A stretch of 64,000 bases of DNA from Planctomycetota bacterium. GTDB taxonomy: Bacteria > Planctomycetota > UBA8742 > UBA2392. The notes beneath the pieces are model-generated. The model searched no databases, was not told the DNA's origin, and saw only the letters and a list, made by a program, of their open reading frames with translations. Shown here one piece after another: positions 10,601 to 18,847 of the stretch; within the stretch, counting starts at the first letter, position 1; each line of letters starts with the position of its first letter. Where the stretch lies: the NCBI GenBank assembly GCA_027493625.1, contig JAOSKM010000002.1:248001-312000 (forward strand), read 5' to 3'. Both the position numbers and the translations under genes were made by a program.

Positions 10601-12466
10601 ATGAGCAACCGCGTACTGCTGTTCGGAGGCCAGACGTTGAGCGGGATGGCGAACGACGTCTGGATGCTTGACCGAAACGCCCCCGGTCCGTGGACACGGC
10701 TTTCGACTACCGGTCCCACCCCGGCACCCCGCGCGTTTGCGGCGGCCTGTTACGACGCCGTGAACCAGCGCATGATCATGTTCGGCGGCCAGGGAGGTTC
10801 AGGCCGGCTGGACGACCTGTGGACGCTGGATCTTGCCGGCACACCGAGCTGGACGCTATGGAGCAGCGGCGTGGGACCCAGCGCTCGTTCCTACAGCGCT
10901 GCGGCCTACCGCCCCGGCGCCAATCGTCTGATGGTGTTCGGCGGGCAGGGAGCGACGCAGCTGAACGATTACTGGGAGTTCAACTTCCTGAGTTCCTCGT
11001 GGATCCAGCCGACAACCAGCGGCACCCCGCCTGCGGCGCGCATCGCCCACGGAGCGGTGTTCGACTCCGCCCACAACCGCTTCGTGGTGTTCTGCGGCAC
11101 GGCCGGGGCGGCCGAGGTGCGCGACGTGTGGGCGCTCGATGTGAGCATCCCGACTCCGGTCTGGACCGACATCAGCGCAACCGGCACCGTGCCGAATCCG
11201 CGTGCACGCTTTGCCATGGCGGCAACGCCGTCCGGAAACAGCGTGTACGTCCACGGCGGCAAGCAGTCGTACCACCAGCGCGGCGACACGTGGCGCCTCG
11301 ACCTCTCCGGGCCGCTTGCCGTCTGGACGCTGCTGGCGGACTTCACCGGCGCCCCAACGGTGAGGCTGGAGCACGCCGGCTGCCTCGACAACGCCGGGCG
11401 TTTCGTGATCGGTACGGGCAAATACCTGAACCGGCTCTGCAGCGATGTGTGGGAGCTTGACATCACGCTGCCTTCACCGGCGTGGGCGCAGCTTGCGGTT
11501 CCGACCACTCCGCCCAATCTGGCTTTTGCCCAGTCCGCCTACGATCCGGTCGGCAATCGCATGATCGTCTTCAGCGGCGTCGTGAACGGTGCACACACCT
11601 CGGGATTGTGGCAGCTGGATCTGTCCGTCAGCCCGCCGGCCTGGAGCCTGCTGTCCGCGGCAGGTGTTCCGCCCTCACCCCGCAGCGGAGCCTCGTTTGT
11701 GTACGACGGCGCCCACACGCCGCCTCGCATGCTGATGTATGGCGGCAATGCCGGAACCTCGGCGGCTGTCTACCTGGCCGAACTGTGGGCGCTGGAACTG
11801 ACACCGGGCGCTGAGCAGTGGGTGCAGCTGTCGCCGTCAGGTGCTTTCACCTGGCGAGGTTGTCATTCGGCCGTGATTGACGGCTCCGGCGGCATGGTGG
11901 TGTTCGGCGGCACGGATCGCTACGGCAAGCCCTCCGCCATCATCCAGCGCATGGACCTGGCCACCCTGGTGTGGTCGAACCTCGCAACCACCGGCACGGC
12001 GCCGGCGGCGCGCAACTGGCACGGAGCTGTCTATGACGGCAGCGGCGGCCGCAACCGCATGCTGGTTTATGGCGGGCAGGGCAGCGGTTACTTCAGCGAT
12101 CTCTGGGAGCTGAACCTGACGACCCTTGCCTGGACGCAGCTTGCCTCGTCCGGCGCGACCCCCGCGGCCTCGATGTCCGTGGTGCACGATGCTGCGGGCG
12201 AAAGAATGCTCATCTTTGGCGGGAACAATCCCACGACCGTGGGTGATTTCCTCTCCTACGACCTGGCCGGCGATACCTGGACGCAGATCAGCCCGACCGG
12301 TTCGGTGCCCCAGGCACGATGGGGTCATGCGGCGATCTGGGATTCCGTCAAGAACCGCCTGGTGGTGGCAGGGGGCCTTGCGGGCAAGGCCGGCAGCTAC
12401 CTTGGGGAGATTCCCCTCACTCAGAACGCCGGCACGGAACCGGACACGTGGTTCTGGGGCGACTGA
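4640..12466 (+). CDS. Giant exported protein: LamG, ASH/choice-of-anchor-D and kelch repeats
   Basis: About 2,608 residues. The start at 4640 is chosen because it gives a clean signal peptide (MRWVGLLLLLCAAIPLSAQ) and an upstream AGGGG; an in-frame ATG at 4574 would bury the signal. Approximate order: LamG/concanavalin-like domain (20-215), an ASH/HYDIN-like unit, a second LamG domain (350-540), about nine ASH (choice-of-anchor D) units to ~1535 with the recurring theme YGSSNVGVP...NNTGTGP...GIFTPTATG, a linker, then about 18 kelch/galactose-oxidase-type blades (1650-2600) marked by MIVFGG-like strands. No C-terminal anchor or sorting signal is visible. Such proteins are known as surface or secreted adhesion/carbohydrate-binding modules; the actual ligand is unknown. 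The polysaccharide export operon begins 42 bp downstream. Confidence 0.85.
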   Translation: MRWVGLLLLLCAAIPLSAQPDILYYKFNETSGALARNSAVPGQGYDSAILSAAPIWNTTNPRLGTACVNNTGQQRRMSSGYSMSERNGQNFTIEFWFRTSAGGYQDFCNDGDAFAIWLNNGRLQVYINGQVRLQSSATNLNNNTWRYAALTRSGNTFRLYWGSTSGGLSSSNTNYTTNFSTRALELLHWQGVVPATYEGEMDEFRLWSVARTAGQLNSGRGAEMSTGDMEVFDSANDFIKHQGTARYTRVNAAGFTDYTFSILNTRNGGDITFNPVTLPSVTGATASVITQPATISPGATTNFTVRVTPTQPEFYVSVDINSDRAPNPYQITIHGMVDTGRPEMLYFRLNEGSGTQTANDASPGRGANPAIFSTGPSWNSVSPRLGNAAAGSNANLPTGFTGTDLPRADFTVEFWMRTSTTTGTRTIVGDGQSFRIYLQNGALRVLGGVQVLSPGGTVNDNNWHHVALVSNPGTYGMRLYINGALQSETINFSFPFSNTEWTLFSHNGTDNFVGELDEFRVWAYARDAAEIAADLNWELFGHLDVQRPAATSIPHAGADNVGNAPVGVPLNLNYTLANTGGRLLTMGTPALTVGSLVNCTASVLSDPVGAAVAASGSVVGQLQVTPTASGPFSFVLTAASDDIDRPAYLVNVSGTGISGEIDVQRPVGNSIASGAPDALGGTFVGIAAPYTYTIANLGAGTLNIGAISALSLVNCGVAITPPGVTALGAGVSTTFQVDITAAAPGAFSFTLSIVNDDLDENPYDILVSGSAVNPPQLSAASPVSYGSSNVGVPTATVGHVISNAGGADLTITSISFVGTNPGDWSLLAPPTPPVVISAGGNLPLQGIFTPSATGARSAQLRLVSDSGAVPGTVTLIDLTGNGTEGVLGVPGSGTYGSSNVGVPSSSVPHTLTNTGSGPIEITGITPTGDWALAAPVVLPAVVGVGGSLNFSGIFTPTATGLRNGSFQIGWNQGGGVAATLTDFNVSGTGTFGLLGVNTPVNHGSSNVGVSTASFPHALNNTGTGPIQITAITLSGTNPGDWAFSPLPALPAVVNWGGNLNISTIFTPQATGARSALINVTWNQGVGSTITPITLDGNGTLAGIGVTSPVNYGSSNVGVSAPGQNHVVNNTGTGPMTVTAISVGGDWTVTNLPALPLMVAAGGNFNFDGIFTPTATGGRNATIQISWDQGGGAGATITDINVSGNGIQASIGVTSPVNYGSSNVGVPAPSQNHVVNNTGIGPMTVTAISVGGDWTVTNLPALPLMVAAGGNFNFDGIFTPTATGGRNATIQISWDQGGGAGATITDINVSGNGIQASIGVTSPVNYGSSNVGVPTAPVTHTINNTGTGPMNITGITPAGDWAVSGSPALPVVVPAGMSYQFDGIFTPAATGARTGSFDVAWDQGGGVNPQVTPIAVDGTGTFGDVSVPAIYDHGGVLVGSSSPRTHRIDSVGTGPIRILGVSMAGADAAYWSLSNLPAAGQPLASGAWWDFDAPFTPDAPRLFAAQIIVTWDQGAGSLAQQAVIDVSGTGGLASSVTGVSVGPDDGGPVRVQADVNGPATYLVDVAVTYTGGSNPGTAVVSSAPGYTVAGNVIQDVPVGTTLVFYWDAYATEGHTTAADYVITLSPSISGFPGTPGSSAMFALTRQGGWTKFAAVADTPGTVSEHAMIRDVANDRLIAFGGIRSGVLSNETWAFDNASATWRRLTPSGTPPSPRREVLSVYDAARNRMIVFGGQSASGYTNDTFALYLTPGSEYWSQIAATSPATPSPRTHGTLIVDEANDRAILYGGYTSPKVHLDIWALSLAAGTESWGSGPLTTTNSPRTQSIGNASIYDPIGQRMLVYRAFTAELYELSLDVNLAWTNLTPAGTPSARRYPAVAYDSLRHAMILQGGLVGTATLTETWSLDIAGMTWSQLPDEPDSGGRFWHTGSYDETRDRFVMLGGRDGARVQNETQAVLDLAVPAWLPSPAAKSDAAGPEGRIGAVMCNDPMSNRVLLFGGQTLSGMANDVWMLDRNAPGPWTRLSTTGPTPAPRAFAAACYDAVNQRMIMFGGQGGSGRLDDLWTLDLAGTPSWTLWSSGVGPSARSYSAAAYRPGANRLMVFGGQGATQLNDYWEFNFLSSSWIQPTTSGTPPAARIAHGAVFDSAHNRFVVFCGTAGAAEVRDVWALDVSIPTPVWTDISATGTVPNPRARFAMAATPSGNSVYVHGGKQSYHQRGDTWRLDLSGPLAVWTLLADFTGAPTVRLEHAGCLDNAGRFVIGTGKYLNRLCSDVWELDITLPSPAWAQLAVPTTPPNLAFAQSAYDPVGNRMIVFSGVVNGAHTSGLWQLDLSVSPPAWSLLSAAGVPPSPRSGASFVYDGAHTPPRMLMYGGNAGTSAAVYLAELWALELTPGAEQWVQLSPSGAFTWRGCHSAVIDGSGGMVVFGGTDRYGKPSAIIQRMDLATLVWSNLATTGTAPAARNWHGAVYDGSGGRNRMLVYGGQGSGYFSDLWELNLTTLAWTQLASSGATPAASMSVVHDAAGERMLIFGGNNPTTVGDFLSYDLAGDTWTQISPTGSVPQARWGHAAIWDSVKNRLVVAGGLAGKAGSYLGEIPLTQNAGTEPDTWFWGD
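7946..8587 (+). repeat. Tandem 321-bp intragenic duplication (two ASH units)
   Basis: Two head-to-tail copies, 7946-8266 and 8267-8587, each 107 codons, differ at only about ten bases clustered near the GSSNVGV segment. The first ~40 bases of the next unit (from 8588) match as well before diverging. Other ASH units in the protein are far more diverged, so this is a recent duplication or a gene-conversion product. It could also be an assembly-sensitive spot. Confidence 0.9.
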
Positions 12467-12508
12467 TCTGCCGCGTGCACTTCGCGCAAACGTCCGTATC
12501 TTCTTGTT

Positions 12509-13291
12509 ATGAAGTCCGCCCGGGATCTGCGTGAACTGTTCAGCTACCGCGAATTGATCGTGGTGCTCGCGCGGCGGGAGATCCGGGCACGTTACAAGTA
12601 CTCGTTGCTTGGCGCGGGCTGGGCGGTGGCCTTGCCCGTGGCGCTGATGCTGCTGTTCTCGGTGGTGTTCGCGCGCGTCGCGAGCTTCGACACCGGCGGT
12701 GTTCCCTATCCGGTCTTTGCCTACATCGGGCTGCTCCCCTGGCAGCTGCACGCAGGCATGCTGACTGGCGGCGCCCGCAGCCTGATCGACAACCGCGCGC
12801 TGGTCACCAAGGTCTACTTCGCCCGCGAGGTGCTGCCGCTTTCCCGCGCCCTGGCAGCGCTGTTCGATTTCGGCGTGGCCGCGCTGGTGCTGGCCGGATT
12901 GATGGCGTGGTACGGTATCGTGCCGGGGCCCGGCGCGTGGTTGCTGCCGCTGGTTCTGCTGGCCCAGATCGCCTTCGGGGTCGGGCTTGCCATGCTGGTG
13001 GCGGGCGCCAACCTGCTGTACCGCGATGTGCAGTACGTGCTGCAGGTGGTGGTCACGGTCTGGATGTTCGCCAGCTCGGTCGTGTACCCGCTGCCGCGCG
13101 AAGGCTGGTTGGGCAGGCTTAGCTACGTCAATCCCATCACGCCGTTCCTTGACGCTTACCGCTGTCTGCTGGTGGGCGGGCGTTTCGATCCCGGTGAGTT
13201 GGCGGCCGCCACGGGAATCAGCCTGTTCACGCTGGTCGCGGGCTGGTACTGGTTCCGGCGCGTGGAGCGGTGCTTCGGGGAACTGGCATGA
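12509..13291 (+). CDS. ABC-2 type polysaccharide export permease (Wzm-like)
   Basis: 260-residue integral membrane protein with about six hydrophobic segments and the RREIRARYKYSLLGAGWAV entry typical of polysaccharide/polyol-phosphate ABC-2 permeases, plus the SYVNPITPFLDAYR segment near the C-terminus. It should form the inner-membrane channel that exports an undecaprenyl-linked glycan. Its stop codon overlaps the start of the ATPase gene (ATGA), consistent with stoichiometric co-translation. First clearly export-related gene of the run to 19638. No Shine-Dalgarno sequence is obvious before the ATG. Family assignment is firm; the exported glycan is unknown. Confidence 0.88.
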   Translation: MKSARDLRELFSYRELIVVLARREIRARYKYSLLGAGWAVALPVALMLLFSVVFARVASFDTGGVPYPVFAYIGLLPWQLHAGMLTGGARSLIDNRALVTKVYFAREVLPLSRALAALFDFGVAALVLAGLMAWYGIVPGPGAWLLPLVLLAQIAFGVGLAMLVAGANLLYRDVQYVLQVVVTVWMFASSVVYPLPREGWLGRLSYVNPITPFLDAYRCLLVGGRFDPGELAAATGISLFTLVAGWYWFRRVERCFGELA

Positions 13292-14550
13292 GCAGCCCCG
13301 GCGTCGTGTTCAAGGATGTCTGGAAGCGACTGCCACGTCGCAGCGAGGTGTCCACGCTGGCCGAGTTGCTGTACGCGCTGCCCAAACGGGCACTGCAGCG
13401 GCGCGGCGAGGACGGCCTGCTGTCCCATGAGTTCTGGGCCCTGCGCAATCTTTCCTTCGAGCTGCAGCCCGGCGAAACGCTGGGTATCGTGGGACCCAAC
13501 GGCGCGGGCAAAAGCAGCATCCTGAAACTCATCTTCCGCATCTTCCGGCCTGATCGCGGTGAAGTGCGTGCCCGGGGTCGCGTCACCGGCCTGATTGAAC
13601 TGGGCGCCGGTTTCCACCCCATGCTGAGCGGGCGCGACAACGTGTTCATCAACGGCTCGATCCTCGGCATGCGCCAGAGGGAAATCCGCCGCAAGTACGA
13701 CAGCATCGTGGAATTCGCCGAGCTGGCCGAGTTCATGGACATGCCCGTCAAGAACTACAGCAGCGGCATGCATGCGCGCCTGGCCTTCGCGATTGCCGCG
13801 CACGCTGATCCCGACGTGCTGCTGGTTGACGAGGTGCTGGCTGTCGGCGACGCGTCATTCCAGAACCGCTGTTATGAGTGGATCGAGAACCGCCGCCGCC
13901 AGGGCTGCTGCATCGTGATCGTCACCCACCAGATGCAGGTGGTGCAGTCCGCCACGCGCTGCCTGTACCTCAACGAAGGCAATCCCGTCGTGCTGGCCGA
14001 CCCCGCGCCGGTCATCGACCGCTACCTGCGCGACCAGGCCGAGAGCATGGAACGTACCGATGCGCAGCCGCCCGCCAGCCCCGGCATCACCCAGGTGCAG
14101 CTGCTTGATGAGCGCGGTCACCCCGTCCACGAGACGACCGCGGGTGCGCCGGTTACCGTGCGCGTGCACTGGAAGTTTCCTCAGCCGGTATCCGGGCCGG
14201 TCGTCACACTCGACCTGTTGCACGACGACCCGCGCTTCCTGATTTCTACGCCGGGCGGAAACCTGGCGCAGCTTTCCAGCGGCAACGCCCTGGCCGGCGA
14301 AGTGGCGCAGGGCAGCGGATCGTTCGATGTTCGCATCGACGGGTTGCACCTGCCTGTCGGAATGTACAGCGTGCGTGCGGCCGTGAAGGCGCACGGTGCA
14401 TTTACCGCCGCTATGCGCCGTGAGGACGCCCTGCGCTTCGAAGTGCGGCGACCGGCCGGCAGTGAATCGCACGCGCTCATCGAGCTGCCACAGCACTGGA
14501 GCATCGCGGCCCAGGTGAGGCAGGCAGCGGAACCGTTCGATGAACCATGA
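13288..14550 (+). CDS. Polysaccharide ABC transporter ATPase with C-terminal glycan-binding domain (Wzt-like)
   Basis: 420 residues from the ATG that overlaps the permease stop; a GTG at 13270 is possible but less likely. Walker A is GPNGAGKSS near residue 69, the signature is YSSGMHARLAFA near 155, Walker B is VLLVDEVLAVGDA near 178, and the switch region is VTHQMQVV. After residue ~265 there is a beta-rich extension resembling Wzt C-terminal domains, which recognise the end of the O-antigen chain before export. The stop overlaps the next start (ATGA at 14547). The extension suggests export of a chain-terminated polymer rather than a generic cargo. Confidence 0.9.
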   Translation: MSSPGVVFKDVWKRLPRRSEVSTLAELLYALPKRALQRRGEDGLLSHEFWALRNLSFELQPGETLGIVGPNGAGKSSILKLIFRIFRPDRGEVRARGRVTGLIELGAGFHPMLSGRDNVFINGSILGMRQREIRRKYDSIVEFAELAEFMDMPVKNYSSGMHARLAFAIAAHADPDVLLVDEVLAVGDASFQNRCYEWIENRRRQGCCIVIVTHQMQVVQSATRCLYLNEGNPVVLADPAPVIDRYLRDQAESMERTDAQPPASPGITQVQLLDERGHPVHETTAGAPVTVRVHWKFPQPVSGPVVTLDLLHDDPRFLISTPGGNLAQLSSGNALAGEVAQGSGSFDVRIDGLHLPVGMYSVRAAVKAHGAFTAAMRREDALRFEVRRPAGSESHALIELPQHWSIAAQVRQAAEPFDEP

Positions 14551-16324
14551 ATGAAGCCGCCGAAAAACTGGGCCGCCTTCTGGTGATCGCGCGCCAGGCG
14601 CGCAATCCCGGCGCCGTGTTCCATGAGCTGCGGCAAGTCAACCCGGCTTCGCCGGAACTCCCCCGCCCGGCTTCAAGCCGGACTGTATCCGCGCCGATGC
14701 GGCCGGAGCCCATGACGCGCTGAAGCTGGCTTTTGAACTGGGCGTGCCGCTGCTGGTCAGCGCGGATGCCGACCCGGAAGCGCTGCGGTCCGCGTCCTGC
14801 GTGGCGGCTTCCAGCGAGCACGCGGCGGCATGCTGCATTGAACGAGGCGCCGATCCCGCCCGGGTTGTGACGCTGTTTGAACCCGTCGACCGCGAACGGT
14901 TCGCGCCGGACGGCGACCCCGCGCCCGGCCCCCAGGACCATCCACGCCTGTTGAGCGTCGAGCACGACAACCTCGACCGCGTTCTGCGAGCCTGCGAACG
15001 GGCCGCCGCCCGTCATCCCCGCCTGAAACTGATCCACCTCGGCAGCGTCGAGCGGCCCTTGCCCGCATTCGCCGAGAGCCGCGAGGACGTCCGGCAGGAA
15101 GAGTATCCCGCCTGGTTCCGCTGGGCTGACGCGCTGTTTCTGCCGGCACTGCGGCTGGAGTCAGGCCGCGTGCTTGCTGAGGCGCTGTCCTGCGGCACGC
15201 CCTGCATCACATCGAGTCGCCCGCCGATGAACGAAGTGGTCAGCGATCGCTGGGACGGCCTGCTGGTCAATCCCGAGGAGGTCGGCGACATCGCGCGCGC
15301 GATTGATGAAATCGCCGATCCGTCGTTGCGGGCACGGCTGGCCGCGCCGGCGCGCACATCCAGCGAGCTCTTCGACGCGGCCGCTGTCGACGCGCGCGAA
15401 GCGGCGCTGTATCGCTGGCTGCTGCGCCGGGACTGGCCGCTGCTGACCGTCGTGTTGCCGACCTTCAACCGTGCACGGCTGGTCGAAGGCGCCGTTCGCA
15501 ACGTGCTGGGGCAGGATTACCCGAACCTCGAGTTGATCGTGGTGAACGACGGCAGCAGCGACGACACCCCCGCCGTACTGCAGCGCATGGAAGCTGAACT
15601 CAACGACCCCCGCCTGCGTGTCGTTCACCGGGAAAACGGCGGACTGCCGGCAGCGCTGAACACCGGCTTCGAGATGGCCCGCGGCGAGTACTGGACCTGG
15701 ACCAGTGACGATAACGGCTATCGGCCGAGCGCTCTGCGCGCCCTGGCCCGGGAACTGGAGCTTCAGCCGGAGGTCGGTCTGGTGTACGCGGACATGCAGA
15801 TCCGGGACGAGTTTGGCGGGGAACGCAGTTTCACAGGCGGCCCGCCGGAAAACCTGGAACAGGGTAGTTGCGTCGGCGGCTGTTTCCTGTATCGCGCTGC
15901 GATCGCCAGGCAAGTCGGCGCTTACGACGCGAAGTACACGCTGGCCGAGGATTTCGACTACTGGCTTCGCATGCATCGCATCACGCGCTTCGCCTGGCTG
16001 CACCGGCTGCTGTATGACTATGCCGATGCGCCGCACAGCCTGACGCGCCGGAGATTTCGCGAAATGCAGGCCGTGCAGATGAAACTGTTTGAGCGAGAAC
16101 AGGGCGGACGCGCCGACTGGCGCCAGCGCAAGTTCGAGCACCTGCTGCGGCACGCGTCGGCCGCCAAGAATCAGGGCCTGCCCGGTGCTGCGATGTCCGC
16201 GGCCTGGCGCGCGATACGCCACCGTCCCTGGGTCGCGCGCGGCTGGTGGGCGCTGCTGCGGGCGTTGACGCCGATGCCGCTTTTGAACCTGTCGCGCAGA
16301 ATGCGGGGACTCGATGCCGGTTGA
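14547..16324 (+). CDS. Bifunctional glycosyltransferase, GT4-like plus GT2 (frame broken near 14660)
   Basis: The natural start is the ATG at 14547 overlapping the ATPase stop, but its frame ends at a TGA at 14720-14722. A lost base in the C-rich stretch 14660-14668 would join it to the long frame that is open through 16324; an uninterrupted frame alone starts only at a GTG at 14744. The N-terminal half ends with a GT4-type donor-binding region (SGRVLAEALSCGTPCITSS). The second half is a GT-A/GT2 transferase starting LLTVVLPTFNRARLVEGAV, with VNDGSSDDTP and TWTSDDNGYRPS as the nucleotide and metal regions. Full length about 592 residues. Overlaps the epimerase gene by 11 nt. Probably builds the exported glycan; donor sugars cannot be read from sequence. 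Confidence 0.82.
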
Positions 16325-17414
16325 TGTCTCCGTCGTGGTCGGCACGCGTCCGGAAGCGATCAAGTGCGCGCCGGTGGTACTCGCATTGCGCGAACGCGGA
16401 CTGAGCGTGCGGCTGGTTGCCAGCGGCCAGCATGCAGAGCTGCTGGATGACGCGTTGGCGGCGTTCGGCCTGGCGCCTGACGTCAACCTGCACGCCATGA
16501 CCGCGACGCCCGACCTGACGGCCTTGACTGCCCGGTTGCTCGAGCGTCTGGGCGGCGAGTTGCGCGCGCACCCGCCGCGCATGGTGCTTGTGCAAGGCGA
16601 CGCCACAACCTGCCTGTCCGCCGCCATGGCGGCGTTCTATGCCGGGCTTCACTGCGGCCACATTGAGGCCGGCCTTCGCAGCGGAAACCTGGCCGCGCCT
16701 TGGCCCGAGGAGATGAACCGCCTGCTTGCCGATCGCCTCTGCACGCGCCACTACGCGCCGACGCCCGGGGCGCGCGATGCCTTGTTGCATGAGGGCTACT
16801 CGCCGGACTCGATCATCGTCACGGGCCAGACCGGCGTTGACGCCGCGTTGTGGATGGCAGCCCGGCTGGGTGACGCCCCACCCGATGTGCTGGGCGGAGT
16901 GAATGGCCGTGTGGTATTCGTAACTGCCCATCGGCGCGAGAACCTCGGCGGCGGTATCGAGGCGATCCTGCGCGGCGTGATTGCAGCGCTGGATGGGCAC
17001 CCGGACTGCACGGCCGTGCTGGCTGCGCATCCCAACCCTGACGTGCGTCGCGAAGTCGAGCGCGTGCGGCATCCGCGACTGCTGGTCTGCGATCCGCTGG
17101 AGTATGCGGATTCGATCTGGATGCTGAAGCACGCGGCCGTGATCGTCAGCGACAGCGGCGGCATCCAGGAAGAGGCGCCGTCCTTCGGCACGCCTGTGCT
17201 GGTGGCGCGTGACGTGACGGAGCGCCCGGAAGGCTTGCAGGCAGGCTTCCTGCGGCTGGTTGGCTCTGACGAGCACCGGGTTGCAAGTGCAATGGATGAA
17301 GTGCTTGCTGATTCGGGGCTGCGCGAACGCCTGAAGGGAACGCCCAATCCCTATGGCGACGGCCACGCCGCCGAACGCATCGCTGCTGACGTCGCAGGAT
17401 TGCTGAAATCGTGA
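16314..17414 (+). CDS. wecB: UDP-N-acetylglucosamine 2-epimerase (non-hydrolysing)
   Basis: 366 residues with the family's motifs in order: GTRPEAIK at the N-terminus, SGQH, LVQGDATT, HIEAGLRSG, WPEEMNRLL, VTAHRRENLG, SDSGGIQEEAPS and NPYGDGHAAERI. The enzyme interconverts UDP-GlcNAc and UDP-ManNAc, providing ManNAc for surface polysaccharide. The usual QGDTTT appears as QGDATT. The next gene starts at a GTG that overlaps the stop (GTGA, 17411-17414). Its place between transferases and exporter indicates that ManNAc or a derivative is part of the exported polymer. Confidence 0.93.
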   Translation: MPVDVSVVVGTRPEAIKCAPVVLALRERGLSVRLVASGQHAELLDDALAAFGLAPDVNLHAMTATPDLTALTARLLERLGGELRAHPPRMVLVQGDATTCLSAAMAAFYAGLHCGHIEAGLRSGNLAAPWPEEMNRLLADRLCTRHYAPTPGARDALLHEGYSPDSIIVTGQTGVDAALWMAARLGDAPPDVLGGVNGRVVFVTAHRRENLGGGIEAILRGVIAALDGHPDCTAVLAAHPNPDVRREVERVRHPRLLVCDPLEYADSIWMLKHAAVIVSDSGGIQEEAPSFGTPVLVARDVTERPEGLQAGFLRLVGSDEHRVASAMDEVLADSGLRERLKGTPNPYGDGHAAERIAADVAGLLKS

Positions 17415-18847
17415 ACGAGCCCGACAGACCAGCGCAGCCCTTTGAGCAGGCCCGCCCCCGCGTGCTGTGGCTCGGGCGCATGATCTTCGGGCGGGGTTAC
17501 CGCGTCCGCGAAGTCGAGCTCGCGCAACGGCTGGCGCAGCACACCCAGCTGTTCGCGCTGGACCGCACGCAGGCCATGACCGGGCAGCGTCCCAGCCTCG
17601 GGGACAAGCTGCGCCTGCGCGTGGACTTGCTGCGCGCGCCGTTCGAGCTGCTGGAGGAAGGACCGCTGGCGCGCTTCTCCATGCCCGTAGCTGCCGGCAC
17701 CGGTCCTCTGCTGAACGAGCTGGCGGCCGGCTGGAACGAGCGCCGCCTGCGTGAGGCCCTGCGCCGCTTCGACTGCACGCAGGTCTACCTGAGCTCACCG
17801 TTCTTCTTCATGCCTCCGCGCGAGCGGGCGTACCGCCTGCACTTCGACGTGATCGACAACTTCCACGACCAGTGGCCCAACACCCGTGTCGGCCGCGCCA
17901 GGCGCGAGTTCCACCGCGAGCAGTTGCGCCGCGCCGACAGCGTCTCGGCATCCAGCCTGCAGCTGTGCGACTACGTGCAGCGACTGGCCGACCGCCCGGC
18001 CGTATACATCCCCAACGGCGCGCCGCTGGCTGAAATGCGCAGGGTGCCCCGCGCAGAGGCAGAGGCCATCCGCGAGCGCTATGGCCTGCGCGACCGCTTT
18101 GTGATCGGCTTCATCGGCAACCACACCATGCCTTTCTACGGCATGGAGCGCCTGGTGCGCGGCTTCATGCAGGCGCGCACGAAACGGCCGGAGCTCGCGT
18201 TGCTGGTGGTCGGACCCGACGGCGACCGCGCGCTCAGGTACTGCGCCGGCGAAGCGGACGGCGTGTTCGTTACCGGGCCCGTACCCGTGGAGCGGGTGGG
18301 CGCGTACTTCCAGGCCTGCGATGCCGGCGCGCACCCCTACGATCCGCGGCCGCAGACTCACGACGCCATGGCGCTGAACGTGATCGAGTTCAGTGCCTGC
18401 AACAAGCCGGTGCTGAGCAACCCGCTGACCGAGTTCCAGCGCCTGGCGCTGCCCAACGTGCGGTTTACCGACGGCGCCGCAATCCGCGACTGGGCCGCGG
18501 CACTGGCCGATCCCGCCAGCTTCGCAGCCTTCGACGAAGACGCCCTGCAACGCGCGCTGCAGCCCTTCGACTGGGATCGCTCGGCCGATCTGCTGGCGGG
18601 CGCCATGGGCCTGCCCGGCAGCACGCCGCCTCCCCGCCCCCGCCCGATACGCGCTTGCACGGCGTGGTGCAGTTCACCCGCCGTCCGCTGCCGGGATATC
18701 ACAGCATCGAGAAGCTGTTTTCGGCCGTGCGCGGCGCGCTGCGACCCCTTGCGGATGTGCGGGTGGAAGAATGCCCGCACGTCAGCCGCTCCATCCTGCC
18801 TCGGATCCGGAACCTGCGCTGGGCGAAGCGCGCGGCCGGGCGGGTGA
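17411..18847 (+). CDS. GT4 family glycosyltransferase (natural C-terminus probably near residue 410; tail out of frame)
   Basis: GT-B fold transferase. The N-terminal domain begins RVLWLGRMIFGRGYRVREVE; the Rossmann C-terminal domain has FVIGFIGNHTMPFYGMERL, LLVVGPDGDR and the NVIEFSACNKPVLSNPL acceptor/donor region. After a Pro-rich stretch (STPPPRPRP, bases ~18625-18645) the reading changes to a Cys/Arg-rich tail unlike any transferase, while a second GT4 domain starts in another frame. One missing base in the C-rich tract would fuse both into a ~742-residue double transferase; otherwise this gene overlaps the next by about 190 bp. Starts at a GTG overlapping the epimerase stop. Confidence 0.8.
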   Translation: MNEPDRPAQPFEQARPRVLWLGRMIFGRGYRVREVELAQRLAQHTQLFALDRTQAMTGQRPSLGDKLRLRVDLLRAPFELLEEGPLARFSMPVAAGTGPLLNELAAGWNERRLREALRRFDCTQVYLSSPFFFMPPRERAYRLHFDVIDNFHDQWPNTRVGRARREFHREQLRRADSVSASSLQLCDYVQRLADRPAVYIPNGAPLAEMRRVPRAEAEAIRERYGLRDRFVIGFIGNHTMPFYGMERLVRGFMQARTKRPELALLVVGPDGDRALRYCAGEADGVFVTGPVPVERVGAYFQACDAGAHPYDPRPQTHDAMALNVIEFSACNKPVLSNPLTEFQRLALPNVRFTDGAAIRDWAAALADPASFAAFDEDALQRALQPFDWDRSADLLAGAMGLPGSTPPPRPRPIRACTAWCSSPAVRCRDITASRSCFRPCAARCDPLRMCGWKNARTSAAPSCLGSGTCAGRSARPGG

